From contig NZ_JAJQPD010000010.1 of NCBI RefSeq assembly GCF_021228295.1, forward strand, positions 1 to 64,000: a stretch of DNA of 64,000 bases, in the 5' to 3' direction. The notes beneath the pieces are model-generated. The model was not told the origin of the DNA and made no database searches. It worked only from the letters and a program-made list of their open reading frames with translations. Both the position numbers and the translations under genes were made by a program. Positions within the stretch are counted from its first letter, which is position 1. Each line of letters starts with the position of its first letter. Positions 27,096-36,312 of this stretch are shown here, piece by piece. The stretch comes from Agromyces humatus (GTDB lineage: Bacteria > Actinomycetota > Actinomycetes > Actinomycetales > Microbacteriaceae).

Positions 27096-27734
27096 CGCCT
27101 CACCGAGATGCTCGGCGAGGTAGTCGTGCACGAGACGGCGGGCTTCTTCGAGGTACCGCTCGTCGCCGGACTCGTCGCGCTCGAATGCACGATAGATCAA
27201 TGCACCGCCGAACTCCATGGCGACGCCCAGCCGGAACCGCAGCTCGGCCTGGTCGGCGTCCGCGCCGAATTCCGCCTCGATCAGCTGAGCGAAGCGGTGT
27301 GCCAGCTCGGGCTCGATATCGCCTTCGGCGAGCTCGCGTTCGGCGCCGTGCACGACCGCGAACCCCGGCTCATCACGGTACATTTCGGCGCTCACCATGA
27401 TCGAGAGATCGATGACCGACCACCACGTCTCGAGTTCGGTGCGTTCCAGCTCATCGGCGAGGCGTTCGCGGAATCGGCGTACCGAGCGCTCGCGCAGGGC
27501 GTGCAGCACGGCGACGCGATCGGGAAAGTAGCGATAGACGGTACCGATGGACGCGCCAGCGCGCTCGGCGACCATCTGCGTCGTCAGCCGCTCGAACGTG
27601 TATTCGTCGACGATCTCGGCGGCAGCGTCGAGCAGCGCGTCGAGGCGCTGGCTGCTGCGTCGTTGGGTGGGCTCGGTTCGGACAGCCCGCTTGCGGCTCG
27701 GATCGGCCCCAAGGATCAGGTCGACATTGGACAC
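27072..27734 (-). CDS. TetR-family transcriptional regulator
   Basis: 220-aa one-component repressor. The N-terminal HTH (about 27-75) reads RLDALLDAAAEIVDEYTFER and AERAGASIGTVYRYFPDRVA. The C-terminal ligand domain is all-helical and acidic. It starts at GTG 27734 with AGGAGG four bases upstream. A -10-like TAGACT lies at 27763-27758. It precedes the transporter operon in the same direction with about 120 bases between, so it might control the transporter, the divergent APP1-type gene or itself. The ligand is unknown. Confidence 0.88.
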   Translation of the reverse strand: MSNVDLILGADPSRKRAVRTEPTQRRSSQRLDALLDAAAEIVDEYTFERLTTQMVAERAGASIGTVYRYFPDRVAVLHALRERSVRRFRERLADELERTELETWWSVIDLSIMVSAEMYRDEPGFAVVHGAERELAEGDIEPELAHRFAQLIEAEFGADADQAELRFRLGVAMEFGGALIYRAFERDESGDERYLEEARRLVHDYLAEHLGEARAEHNAA

Positions 27735-27757
27735 GAAACCTCCTCAGTTGCGGCCTC

Positions 27758-27763
27758 AGTCTA
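27758..27763 (-). promoter_or_regulatory. Putative tetR -10 element (TAGACT)
   Basis: TAGACT on the minus strand, about 24 bases before the GTG with a good AGGAGG between. A direct repeat of CTCAGT flanks it (27745-27760 region), a possible regulator site. Confidence 0.4.
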
Positions 27764-27835
27764 CTCGGAGGCGCCGGGCGTCCCGTGCACCACGCGGTTT
27801 CGCGACCCGAGCGGCGCTCATGACAGACTGAGTGA

Positions 27836-28894
27836 ATGCCGGCGAGCACCCCCAACCCGACCGGATCCCCCGAACCCCAGATACGACACCGTGCTGCGCG
27901 CATCGAGGACCGGATCCACGACATCAGGGAACGCTGGGCACGTCGGCGCGGCCACATCCCGACCGTCGTTCCATACACGGGGTACGGTTCGACCGAATGG
28001 GTGCGGGTCTTCTGCCGCGTGCTGCTGAGCCGCCCGGTCGCGCCCGATGAGCGATCGAAACGCCGTCGGCGACGCGGCGAGCAGGGCATCCGCGGCTGGC
28101 GCAGCTTCACGAGCGTTCCGGTCGGCGAGGTGCCCGTGGTCATCGAGATCGGCGGTGCACGCATCGAAGTGCTCGCCGACCGCGGCGGCGTCGTCGACAC
28201 CCGCATCCCCGTGGCCCTCACCCCGGGCTGGCACGAGGCCCGGCTGCACACCGAGGGTTCGAAGGTCGCCGATGCCCCGATTCGCATCGTCGGACCCGAT
28301 GTCGACTTCGGCATCATCTCCGACGTCGACGACACCGTCATGGTGACCGCGCTGCCGCGACCGCTGCTCGCGTTCTGGAACACCTTCGTGCTCGACGAGC
28401 ACGCCCGAATCCCCACCCCCGGGATGGCCGTGCTCTTCGAACGCCTCGCCCGGGCCCATCCCGGTTCGCCGGTCATCTACCTCTCCACCGGCGCGTGGAA
28501 CGTCGCGCCGACGCTCACACGATTCCTCTCGCGCAACCTCTATCCGGCCGGCCCGCTGCTCCTCACCGACTGGGGACCCACGCACGACCGGTGGTTCCGC
28601 AGCGGTCGCGCGCACAAGGAGGAGAACCTCCGTCGGCTCGCCTACGAGTTCCCCGGCATGCGGTGGCTGCTCATCGGCGACGACGGACAGCACGACGAGG
28701 AGCTGTACGCCCGTTTCGCTGCCGAACACCCCGATCGGGTGGCTGCCGTCGCGATCCGTCGACTCTCGACGGGTGAGGCGGTGCTCGCAGGCGGTCGCAC
28801 GAAGGCGGAGCAGCACGGTGCCGACGTGCCCTGGGTGTCAGCGAGCGACGGCTCGCGGATCGCCGATCAGCTCGCCGAGGTCGAGGTGCTCTGA
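27836..28894 (+). CDS. APP1-type phosphatase domain protein (DUF2183)
   Basis: 352-aa soluble protein. The catalytic domain is of the kind found in yeast phosphatidate phosphatase App1 and has a HAD-like DxDxT motif, DFGIISDVDDTVMVT, with Asp163 and Asp165. Later conserved parts are VIYLSTGAWNVAP, HKEENLRRLAYEFP and LLIGDDGQHDEELY, consistent with HAD motifs II to IV. The N-terminal 130 residues form a basic accessory region. The substrate in bacteria is not established; phospholipid or phosphoprotein dephosphorylation is possible. Its end overlaps the convergent pyrD end by 28 bases. Confidence 0.85.
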   Translation: MPASTPNPTGSPEPQIRHRAARIEDRIHDIRERWARRRGHIPTVVPYTGYGSTEWVRVFCRVLLSRPVAPDERSKRRRRRGEQGIRGWRSFTSVPVGEVPVVIEIGGARIEVLADRGGVVDTRIPVALTPGWHEARLHTEGSKVADAPIRIVGPDVDFGIISDVDDTVMVTALPRPLLAFWNTFVLDEHARIPTPGMAVLFERLARAHPGSPVIYLSTGAWNVAPTLTRFLSRNLYPAGPLLLTDWGPTHDRWFRSGRAHKEENLRRLAYEFPGMRWLLIGDDGQHDEELYARFAAEHPDRVAAVAIRRLSTGEAVLAGGRTKAEQHGADVPWVSASDGSRIADQLAEVEVL

Positions 28895-29919
28895 CGCCGG
28901 AGCGCCAGCAGGCCCCGGTTCACCTGCCTCGCCCACAGCGGCCCTCGGTAGATGAAGGCGGTGTAGCCCTGCACGAGCGTGGCGCCCGCGTCGAGGCGCT
29001 GCTGCACGTCGGCCGCGGTCTCGATGCCGCCGACCGAGATCACGCACAGCTGCGCCGGCACGTTGGCGCGCACGATGCGGAGCACGTCGAGCGAACGCTG
29101 CGCGAGCGGCGCCCCCGAGAGGCCGCCGGCGCCGATGCCTGCGACGACGGATGCCGCTTCACGAAGCCCGTCGCGCGAGATCGTGGTGTTGGTCGCGATG
29201 ATGCCGTCGAGCCCGAGACGCACCACGAGTTCGCAGATGCGCACCACCTCGTCGTCGTCGAGGTCGGGCGCGATCTTCACGAGCAGCGGCGTCGTGCCCG
29301 CCACCGCACGCACGGCCTCGAGCAGCGGGGCGAGTGCGTCGAGCTCCTGCAGGCCCCGCAACCCGGGGGTGTTCGGGGAACTGACGTTCACCACGAGGTA
29401 GTCGGCGTACGGCGCGAGCAGGCGGGCACTGCGCTCGTAGTCGCCGATGGCGTCGTCGACCGCGGTCACCCGGCTCTTGCCGATGTTGATGCCGAGCACC
29501 GGCCGACGGGTGCGGCGCGCGAGCCGCGAGAGACGCCCGGCAGCGGCATCCGCACCGCCGTTGTTGAAGCCCATGCGATTGATGAGCGCTCGATCGCCGA
29601 CCAGGCGGAACAGCCGCGGCGCGGGGTTGCCGGGCTGCGCGATCGCCGTGATGGTGCCGACCTCGACGTGGCCGAACCCGAGGTTGCCGAGACCGCGCAC
29701 CGCGAAGCCGTCTTTGTCGAACCCGGCTGCGACGCCGAAGGGCGACGGGAAGGTGAGGCCCAGCGTCTCCACCGCCAGAGAAGGTTCAGGTCGGGTGAAT
29801 CGCTCGACGAGCCGGCCGAACCCGAGCGTCGGGAGAGCGCGGATGAACCGGAACGCGAGGTGATGGGCCGCCTCGGGGTCCATTCGGGACAGGAAGGCTG
29901 AGAAGAGGAGTCGGTACAT
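28867..29919 (-). CDS. pyrD: Quinone-dependent dihydroorotate dehydrogenase (class 2)
   Basis: 350-aa FMN enzyme that oxidises dihydroorotate to orotate in pyrimidine synthesis and passes electrons to the quinone pool. The N-terminal helical membrane-binding part (about 1-40) marks class 2. FMN and substrate motifs are FGVAAGFDKDG, NRMGFNNGGADA, YLVVNVSSPNTPGLRGLQ (catalytic Ser), LVKIAPDLDDDEV and GGLSGAPL. A TAGCCT -10-like element lies nine bases before the ATG. It is the last gene of the leftward run dnaE-hisD-nrdR-pyrD. Confidence 0.95.
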   Translation of the reverse strand: MYRLLFSAFLSRMDPEAAHHLAFRFIRALPTLGFGRLVERFTRPEPSLAVETLGLTFPSPFGVAAGFDKDGFAVRGLGNLGFGHVEVGTITAIAQPGNPAPRLFRLVGDRALINRMGFNNGGADAAAGRLSRLARRTRRPVLGINIGKSRVTAVDDAIGDYERSARLLAPYADYLVVNVSSPNTPGLRGLQELDALAPLLEAVRAVAGTTPLLVKIAPDLDDDEVVRICELVVRLGLDGIIATNTTISRDGLREAASVVAGIGAGGLSGAPLAQRSLDVLRIVRANVPAQLCVISVGGIETAADVQQRLDAGATLVQGYTAFIYRGPLWARQVNRGLLALRRQSTSTSAS

Positions 29920-29928
29920 GCCGGACTC

Positions 29929-29934
29929 AGGCTA
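29929..29934 (-). promoter_or_regulatory. Putative pyrD -10 element (TAGCCT)
   Basis: TAGCCT ends nine bases before ATG 29919, which would leave a leader of about two bases. No clear ribosome site is needed if the mRNA is nearly leaderless. Confidence 0.35.
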
Positions 29935-29961
29935 TCGGAGCCGTCGGGGCTGTCGCGTCGC

Positions 29962-30435
29962 TCACTCGACGGGCCGCGCAGGCAGCCGGCCGTGCTCGGC
30001 GCGCAACTGCTCGATCGCGCCCTCGAAGTCGTCGAGCGAGTCGAATGCCTGGTACACGCTCGCGAACCGCAGGTAGGCGACCTCGTCGAGCTCGCGCAGC
30101 GGCGAGAGGATCGCCAACCCGATGTCGTTCGCCTCGATCTGCGACGCACCCGTCGACCGGATGGTCTCCTCGACCTTCTGGGCGAGCACCGCGAGGTCGG
30201 AATCGGTGACCGGGCGGCCCTGGCAGGCCTTCTTCACACCCAGCACGACCTTCTCGCGGCTGAACGGTTCGATGACGCCGCTGCGCTTGATGACCGCGAG
30301 GCTCGCCGTCTCGGTCGTCGAGAACCGCCGGCCGCACTCGGGGCACTGTCTACGGCGCCGGATCGAGAGCCCGTCGTCGCTCGTGCGGGAGTCGATGACA
30401 CGGGAGTCGGGGTGGCGGCAGAAGGGGCAGTACAT
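29962..30435 (-). CDS. nrdR: Transcriptional repressor NrdR
   Basis: 157-aa nucleotide-sensing repressor of ribonucleotide reductase genes. The N-terminal zinc ribbon has [17 protein letters not shown] and [11 protein letters not shown] (two Cys pairs), and the ATP-cone covers about residues 49-140 with [16 protein letters not shown] and [14 protein letters not shown]. Target genes nrdAB are not in this window. The gene follows hisD and has its own TAGGCT element ten bases before the ATG. Confidence 0.97.
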   Translation of the reverse strand: MYCPFCRHPDSRVIDSRTSDDGLSIRRRRQCPECGRRFSTTETASLAVIKRSGVIEPFSREKVVLGVKKACQGRPVTDSDLAVLAQKVEETIRSTGASQIEANDIGLAILSPLRELDEVAYLRFASVYQAFDSLDDFEGAIEQLRAEHGRLPARPVE

Positions 30436-30445
30436 GGTGCCCCCC

Positions 30446-30451
30446 AGCCTA
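30446..30451 (-). promoter_or_regulatory. Putative nrdR -10 element (TAGGCT)
   Basis: TAGGCT, then GGGGGGCACC, then ATG 30435. The leader would be only about three bases. Confidence 0.4.
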
Positions 30452-30462
30452 GTGGCGGGCGG

Positions 30463-31773
30463 TCAGGCGCGTTCGAACCGTGCCGTGACCGCGTCGCCGT
30501 GCGCGGGCAGGTCTTCCTCGGTCGACAGTACGGCGATCGCCGACGCGACCTCGCGCAACGCAGCCGCGTCGTAGCGCACGACCTGCTGCGGGCGCAGGAA
30601 GGTGGCGGCCGAGAGTCCGGCGGCGTATCGCGCCTGGCCGCCGGTGGGCAGCACGTGGTTGGAGCCGGCGGCGTAGTCGCCGAGGCTCACCGGCGAGTAC
30701 GGCCCGACGAAGATCGCACCGGCGTTCTCGATGCGGGCGAGCACCGCCTCGGGGTCGCCGACCTGGATCTCGAGGTGCTCGGGGCCGAAGGCGTTGGCGA
30801 AGTCGGCGGCCTGATCGAGGTCGTCGACGAGCACGACCGCAGACTGTACGCCCTCGACTGCGGTGCGCACCCGAGCCGAGTGCTTGGTCGCCGCCACGCG
30901 GACCTCGAGCCGTTCGACGACGCGAGCGGCGAACGCGGGCGAGTCGGTGACGAGCACGGCTGCCGCGAGTTCGTCGTGTTCGGCCTGGCTCACGAGGTCG
31001 GCGGCGACGAAGTCGGCATCGGCCGAATCATCGGCGATGACGAGGATGTCGGTGGGTCCGGCTTCGGCGTCGATGCCGGTCGCACCCTGCACGAGCCGCT
31101 TGGCCGCGGCCACGTAGACATTGCCCGGGCCGGTGACCCGTTGCACCGGATCGAGCCCGAGGCTCGGCACGCCGTAGGCGAAGGCTCCGATCGCGCCGGC
31201 GCCGCCCATGGCGTAGACCTCGGTGATGCCGAGGAGTGCGGCGACGCCCGCGACGGTGGGGTGCACGCGTCCGCCGAACGCGGCCTGCGGCGGTGAGGCG
31301 AGCGCGATCGATCGGACTCCGGCGACCTGGGCGGGGACGACATTCATGACCACGCTCGACGGGTAGACGGCCTTGCCGCCCGGCACGTAGAGGCCCACAC
31401 GCGCGACCGGCTGCCACCGCTGTTCGATGACCGCGCCGTCACCGAGCACGGTGCGCTCAGGGGCTGGGACTTGCGCTTCACTTGCGGCACGCACGCGCTC
31501 GATGGTGCGCTCGATCGCGTCGCGGATGGCGGGCGCGAGCTCGTCACGGGCGCGCTCGAGCTCGTCGGCGGGCACCCGCAGGTGCGGCGGGCGCACCCGG
31601 TCGAGCCGCTCGGCCTGTTCGATGAGCGCGGCCTCGCCCTGCTCGCGCACCGCGTCGATGAGCCCGCGCGCGGGCTCGAGCGCGGCCGAGACATCGGTCG
31701 CGGCGCGCGGCACGAGGGCGAGCAGCTCGCTCGGCGAAGGACGGGTTGCGCGCAGGTCGATCGTTCTCAGCAT
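30463..31773 (-). CDS. hisD: Histidinol dehydrogenase
   Basis: 436-aa zinc enzyme that performs the last two oxidations of histidine synthesis. Motifs are VGLYVPGGKAVYPSSVVMN, VQRVTGPGNVYVAAAKRLV, EAGPTDILVIADD, DLVSQAEHDELAAAVLV (catalytic Glu/His and zinc ligands) and GDYAAGSNHVLPTGGQAR. Length matches the family. It stands alone here without hisC or hisB, between dnaE and nrdR. Confidence 0.96.
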   Translation of the reverse strand: MLRTIDLRATRPSPSELLALVPRAATDVSAALEPARGLIDAVREQGEAALIEQAERLDRVRPPHLRVPADELERARDELAPAIRDAIERTIERVRAASEAQVPAPERTVLGDGAVIEQRWQPVARVGLYVPGGKAVYPSSVVMNVVPAQVAGVRSIALASPPQAAFGGRVHPTVAGVAALLGITEVYAMGGAGAIGAFAYGVPSLGLDPVQRVTGPGNVYVAAAKRLVQGATGIDAEAGPTDILVIADDSADADFVAADLVSQAEHDELAAAVLVTDSPAFAARVVERLEVRVAATKHSARVRTAVEGVQSAVVLVDDLDQAADFANAFGPEHLEIQVGDPEAVLARIENAGAIFVGPYSPVSLGDYAAGSNHVLPTGGQARYAAGLSAATFLRPQQVVRYDAAALREVASAIAVLSTEEDLPAHGDAVTARFERA

Positions 31774-31782
31774 GACCGCTCC

Positions 31783-31788
31783 AGCCTA
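31783..31788 (-). promoter_or_regulatory. Putative hisD -10 element (TAGGCT)
   Basis: TAGGCT followed by GGAGCGGTC and ATG 31773. The nine-base gap holds a GGAG ribosome site. Confidence 0.4.
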
Positions 31789-31820
31789 TCGACCACCCCG
31801 GTGAGCTGCGCTCGGACCCG

Positions 31821-34800
31821 TCACACGAGGCAGTTCGGCCCGAGCAGGCTCTTCAACTCACCGTAGAAATCGGCCGTGACGCGCACCGGGTACGGCAGTT
31901 CGAACACGCGCGCAGTGCGCCCGCGGATGAGCCTGAGCCGCACCTCGGTGTCGCCGGCGTGGCGGATCAGCACATCGCTCAGGGCGGTGATCGTGTCGGT
32001 CGTGGCACGGATGTCGGGCAGCGAGATGACCACCGGGCCCGATTCGTCGCCCTGCCCGAGCTCGGGCGTGAACACGCTGTACGCGTGCAGGTTCATGCCG
32101 TCGTCGCGCAGGCTCACGCGCCCGCGCACGACGACGATGGAGTCGCTCTGCAGTCCGGGTGCGAACTCCTGGTAGGCCTTGCCCATGAACATGACCGTGA
32201 TCTCGCCCGAGAAGTCCTCGACCTGGATCATGCCGTACTGGTTGCCGCTCTGCCGGGCCACGCGGTGCTGCACGCTCGTGACGAGCCCCGCGATCGTGAC
32301 GGTGTCGCCGTCTTGCGTGGAGTCGGAGCCCATGAGCTCAGTGACCGTGGTCGACGCATGCTTCGCGAGCGGCACCTCGAGTCCGGCGAGCGGATGGTCG
32401 GAGACGTAGAGCCCGAGCATCTCGCGCTCGAAGGCGAGTTTGTCGCGCTTCGACCACTCGGGGCGGTCGGGAACGAGCGACACGGGTGCCGCATCGACCT
32501 GGGCGAGCAGCGAGTCGAAGTCGAAGCCCGCCTGTCCGGTCGCTTCGACACGCTTCTCGCCGACCGACGACTCGACCGCACTCTCGTGGATCTCGACGAG
32601 TGCGCGCCGCGTGGCGCCGAGCGAGTCGAACGCGCCGGCCTTGATGAGCGACTCGACGGTTCGCTTGTTCGCGACCTGCAGCGGCGACTTCTTGAGGAAG
32701 TCGTGGAACGACTCGAATCGCCCCTTCTCGTTGCGGGCGGCCCGGATGGCGTCGACCACATTGAAGCCCACGTTGCGCACCGCGCCGAGGCCGAAGCGGA
32801 TGTCGTCGCCGACGGCGGCGAAGTAGCCGATCGACTCATTGACATCGGGCGGCAGCACCCTGATGCCCATGCGTCGGCATTCGTTGAGGTAGAGCGCGAG
32901 CTTGTCGCGCGCGTCGCCCACGCTCGTGAGCAGGGCCGCCATGTACTCGGCCGGGTAGTGCGCCTTGAGGTACGCCGTCCAGTAACTGAGCACGCCGTAC
33001 GCGGCGGAGTGCGCCTTGTTGAACGCATAGTCGGAGAACGGCAGCAGGATGTCCCAGAGGGTCTTCACCGCGGCATCCGAGAAGCCGTTCGATTTCATGC
33101 CGCCCGAGAAGCCCTCGTGCTGCTTGTCGAGCTCGGACTTCTTCTTCTTGCCCATCGCGCGACGGAGGATGTCGGCCTGACCGAGCGAGAACCCGGCGAC
33201 GCGCTGGGCGATCGCCATGACCTGCTCTTGATAGATGATCAGGCCGTAGCTCGTGTCGAGGATGTCCTTCAGCGGCTCCTCGAGTTCAGCGTGGATCGGC
33301 GTGATCGGCTGCAGCCCGTTCTTGCGCAGGGCGTAGTTGATGTGGGAGTTCGCGCCCATGGGCCCGGGCCGGTACAGCGCGATGACGGCCGAGATGTCCT
33401 CGAAGTTGTCGGGCTTCATCTGCCGCAGCAGGGAGCGCATCGGGCCGCCGTCGAGCTGGAACACGCCGAGCGTGTCACCGCGCGACAGCAGTTCGTACGC
33501 CTCGGTGTCGTTGAGCGCGAGGTCTTCGAGCACGGGCCGGAGGCCCCGGTTGGCCTCGATGTTGTCGAGGGCGTCGTCGATGATCGTGAGGTTGCGCAGC
33601 CCCAGGAAGTCCATCTTGATGAGCCCGAGCGACTCGCATGCGGGATAGTCGAACTGCGTGACGATCTGCCCGTCTTGTTCCCGCTTCATGATCGGGATGA
33701 TGTCGATGAGCGGGTCGCTCGACATGATGACGCCCGCGGCGTGCACACCCCACTGGCGCTTCAGGTTCTCGAGGCCGAGCGCCGTTTCGAAGACCGTCTT
33801 CGCCTCGGCGTCGGTCTCGATGAGGGCTCGGATGTCACCGGCCTCTTTGAAGCGGGGGTGCTGCGTGTCGAGGATGCCCGAGAGCGGAATGTCTTTGCCC
33901 ATGACCGCAGGCGGCATCGCCTTGGTGAGCTTCTCGCCCATCCCGAACGGGAACCCGAGCACGCGCGACGAGTCCTTCAGCGCCTGCTTCGCCTTGATCG
34001 TGCCGTAGGTCACGATCTGGGCGACGCGCTCGTCGCCGTACTTGTCGGTGACGTACTTGATGACCTCACCGCGACGACGCTCGTCGAAGTCGACATCGAA
34101 GTCGGGCATCGACACGCGATCGGGGTTCAGGAAGCGCTCGAAGATGAGCCCGTGCTGCAGCGGGTCGAGGTCGGTGATGCGCATCGCGTAGGCGGCCATC
34201 GAGCCGGCGCCCGAGCCACGGCCGGGGCCGACCCTGATGCCGTTGTTCTTCGACCAGTTGATGAAGTCGGCGACCACGAGGAAGTAGCCCGGGAAGCCCA
34301 TCTGCAGGATGACGCCGACCTCGTAGTCGGCCTGCGTGCGCACTTCGGCGGGAATGCCGTTCGGGTAGCGCACCTCGAGGCCGCGATCGACCTCCTTGAC
34401 GAACCAGGTCTCTTCGCTCTCGCCCTCGGGCACGGGGAAGCGCGGCATGTAGTTGGCGTTCGTGTTGAACTGCACGTCGCAGCGCTCGGCGATGAGCAGG
34501 GTGTTGTCGCATGCCTCGGGGTGATCGCGGAACACGTGCCGCATCTCGGCCGCGGTCTTCAGGTAGAACTCGTCGGCGTCGAACTTGAACCGGTTCGGGT
34601 CGTCGAGCGTCGAGCCCGACTGCACGCACAGCAGGGCGGCATGGCTCTTGGCGTCGTGCGCGTGCGTGTAGTGCAGGTCGTTGGTGGCGACGAGCGGCAG
34701 GTCGAGCTGTTTCGCGAGACGCAGCAGGTCGTCCATGATGCGCTTCTCGATGCCGAGGCCGTGGTCCATGATCTCGGCGAAGTAGTTCTCGCGGCCGAAG

Positions 34801-35336
34801 ATGTCACGGTAGTCGGATGCCGCTCTCACGGCTTCGTCGTACTGCCCGAGCCGCAGACGCGTCTGCACCTCGCCGGAGGGGCATCCGGTCGTCGCGATCA
34901 GCCCGTCGGAGTACTGCGACAGCAGTTCGCGATCCATGCGCGGCTTGAAGTAGTAGCCCTCGATCGACGCCCGGCTCGAGAGGCGGAACAGGTTGTGCAT
35001 GCCCGCTGTCGATTCGGACAACAGGGTCATGTGGGTGTATGCACCGGAGCCGGACACATCGTCGCCGCCGCCGGAGCCCCACCGAACCCGGGTCTTGTCA
35101 CCGCGGTGCGTTCCGGGCGTGATGTACGCCTCGGTGCCGATGATCGGCTTGATGCCGGCGTCGGTCGCCTGCTTCCAGAAGTCGTAGGCACCGAAGACGT
35201 TGCCGTGGTCGGTGACCGCGACGGCCGGCATTCCCTCGTCGCTCGCCGCCTGGATGAGCTCGCCCACCCGTGCCGCTCCGTCGAGCATCGAGTACTCGCT
35301 GTGCACATGGAGGTGGACGAAGGAATCGGCGGCCAC
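31821..35336 (-). CDS. dnaE: DNA polymerase III subunit alpha (DnaE1)
   Basis: 1171-aa replicative polymerase. The PHP domain opens with FVHLHVHSEYSMLDG; the Pol3 catalytic aspartates are in SMPDFDVDFDERRR at about residue 409. Further conserved parts are GRGSGAGSMAAYAMR, YQEQVMAIAQRVAGFS and the helix-hairpin-helix stretch with PLQVANKRTVESLIKAGAFD. An OB domain near residues 990-1070 (VTIAGLVTSVQHRVAR) precedes the tail. GTG 35336 is preferred because AGGAG lies four bases upstream; the GTG at 35348 is upstream of it. The -10 TAGACT is at 35375-35370. Confidence 0.97.
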   Translation of the reverse strand: MAADSFVHLHVHSEYSMLDGAARVGELIQAASDEGMPAVAVTDHGNVFGAYDFWKQATDAGIKPIIGTEAYITPGTHRGDKTRVRWGSGGGDDVSGSGAYTHMTLLSESTAGMHNLFRLSSRASIEGYYFKPRMDRELLSQYSDGLIATTGCPSGEVQTRLRLGQYDEAVRAASDYRDIFGRENYFAEIMDHGLGIEKRIMDDLLRLAKQLDLPLVATNDLHYTHAHDAKSHAALLCVQSGSTLDDPNRFKFDADEFYLKTAAEMRHVFRDHPEACDNTLLIAERCDVQFNTNANYMPRFPVPEGESEETWFVKEVDRGLEVRYPNGIPAEVRTQADYEVGVILQMGFPGYFLVVADFINWSKNNGIRVGPGRGSGAGSMAAYAMRITDLDPLQHGLIFERFLNPDRVSMPDFDVDFDERRRGEVIKYVTDKYGDERVAQIVTYGTIKAKQALKDSSRVLGFPFGMGEKLTKAMPPAVMGKDIPLSGILDTQHPRFKEAGDIRALIETDAEAKTVFETALGLENLKRQWGVHAAGVIMSSDPLIDIIPIMKREQDGQIVTQFDYPACESLGLIKMDFLGLRNLTIIDDALDNIEANRGLRPVLEDLALNDTEAYELLSRGDTLGVFQLDGGPMRSLLRQMKPDNFEDISAVIALYRPGPMGANSHINYALRKNGLQPITPIHAELEEPLKDILDTSYGLIIYQEQVMAIAQRVAGFSLGQADILRRAMGKKKKSELDKQHEGFSGGMKSNGFSDAAVKTLWDILLPFSDYAFNKAHSAAYGVLSYWTAYLKAHYPAEYMAALLTSVGDARDKLALYLNECRRMGIRVLPPDVNESIGYFAAVGDDIRFGLGAVRNVGFNVVDAIRAARNEKGRFESFHDFLKKSPLQVANKRTVESLIKAGAFDSLGATRRALVEIHESAVESSVGEKRVEATGQAGFDFDSLLAQVDAAPVSLVPDRPEWSKRDKLAFEREMLGLYVSDHPLAGLEVPLAKHASTTVTELMGSDSTQDGDTVTIAGLVTSVQHRVARQSGNQYGMIQVEDFSGEITVMFMGKAYQEFAPGLQSDSIVVVRGRVSLRDDGMNLHAYSVFTPELGQGDESGPVVISLPDIRATTDTITALSDVLIRHAGDTEVRLRLIRGRTARVFELPYPVRVTADFYGELKSLLGPNCLV

Positions 35337-35369
35337 GGAGCTCCTCACAGCGGGTTCGACGGGACTTCC

Positions 35370-35375
35370 AGTCTA
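35370..35375 (-). promoter_or_regulatory. Putative dnaE -10 element (TAGACT)
   Basis: TAGACT in the 55-base gap between rluD and dnaE predicts a start near 35363 and a leader of about 27 bases containing AGGAG. Confidence 0.4.
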
Positions 35376-35391
35376 GGGTCGAGCGCCCACG

Positions 35392-36312
35392 CTAGTCCCC
35401 GCGCAACTGCTCGAGCGCGCCCGCGAGATCTGCCGGGTACTCCGACTCGAACGTGGTCCACTCCCCCGTGCCCGGGTGGGTGAGCGAGAGCCGCTTCGCG
35501 TGCAGCCACTGCCGCTCGAGCCCGAGCCTGGCCGACAGGGTCGGGTCGGCGCCGTACATCGCGTCGCCGGCGCACGGATGCCGCTGCGCGGCCATGTGCA
35601 CCCGGATCTGGTGCGTGCGACCGGTCTCGAGGCGGACCTCGAGGAGCGACGCGTACGGAAACGCCTCGAGCGTCTCGTAGTGGGTGATCGCGTGCTTGCC
35701 GTCGGCCGTGACGGCGAACTTCCACTCGGACCGCGGGTGCCGACCCACCGGCGCGTCGATCGTGCCGGAGAGCGGATCGGGATGCCCCTGCACGACGGTG
35801 TGATAGATCTTCTCGACCTCGCGGTCGTGGAACTGGCGCTTCAGCTCGGTGTACGCGCGCTCGGACTTGGCGACCACCATGAGTCCGCTCGTGCCGGCGT
35901 CGAGTCGATGCACGATGCCCTGGCGCTCGGGGGCACCCGAGGTCGAGATGCGGAACCCCGCGGCGGCGAGTGCGCCGACGACCGTCGGCCCGTTCCACCC
36001 GAGCGAGGGGTGCGCGGCGACGCCGGCCGGCTTGTCGACGACGACGAGGTCGGCGTCGTCGTGCACGATGCCGAGGTCGGGCACGGCGATCGGCTCGATC
36101 TCGAGTGTGCGCGGCGGCTGCCAGCTCACCTCGAGCCAGCTGCCGGCGCGCAATCGGTCGGACTTCTCGACGGATGCCCCGTCGACGAGTACCCCGCCGT
36201 CCGAGGCGATCTCGGCTGCGAGTGTGCGCGAGAATCCGAGCAGCTTCGCGAGCCCTGCATCGACGCGCGTGCCGTCGAGCCCGTCGGGAACGGGAAGGGA
36301 CCGATGCTCCAT
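35392..36312 (-). CDS. RluD-family 23S rRNA pseudouridine synthase
   Basis: 306-aa RNA-modifying enzyme. An S4 RNA-binding domain (about 12-75, [20 protein letters not shown]) precedes the synthase domain. The catalytic Asp is in [18 protein letters not shown], with [15 protein letters not shown] and [14 protein letters not shown] downstream. It belongs to the RluA/RluC/RluD family; the RluD assignment (helix 69 sites) is likely but not provable from sequence alone. The ATG shares one base with the lspA stop (TGATG). Confidence 0.92.
   Translation of the reverse strand: MEHRSLPVPDGLDGTRVDAGLAKLLGFSRTLAAEIASDGGVLVDGASVEKSDRLRAGSWLEVSWQPPRTLEIEPIAVPDLGIVHDDADLVVVDKPAGVAAHPSLGWNGPTVVGALAAAGFRISTSGAPERQGIVHRLDAGTSGLMVVAKSERAYTELKRQFHDREVEKIYHTVVQGHPDPLSGTIDAPVGRHPRSEWKFAVTADGKHAITHYETLEAFPYASLLEVRLETGRTHQIRVHMAAQRHPCAGDAMYGADPTLSARLGLERQWLHAKRLSLTHPGTGEWTTFESEYPADLAGALEQLRGD

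Noticed and set aside
31959..35483. A 1174-codon plus-strand frame opposite dnaE
   Set aside because: Antisense shadow of a clear DnaE with all catalytic motifs; composition is typical of a shadow frame.
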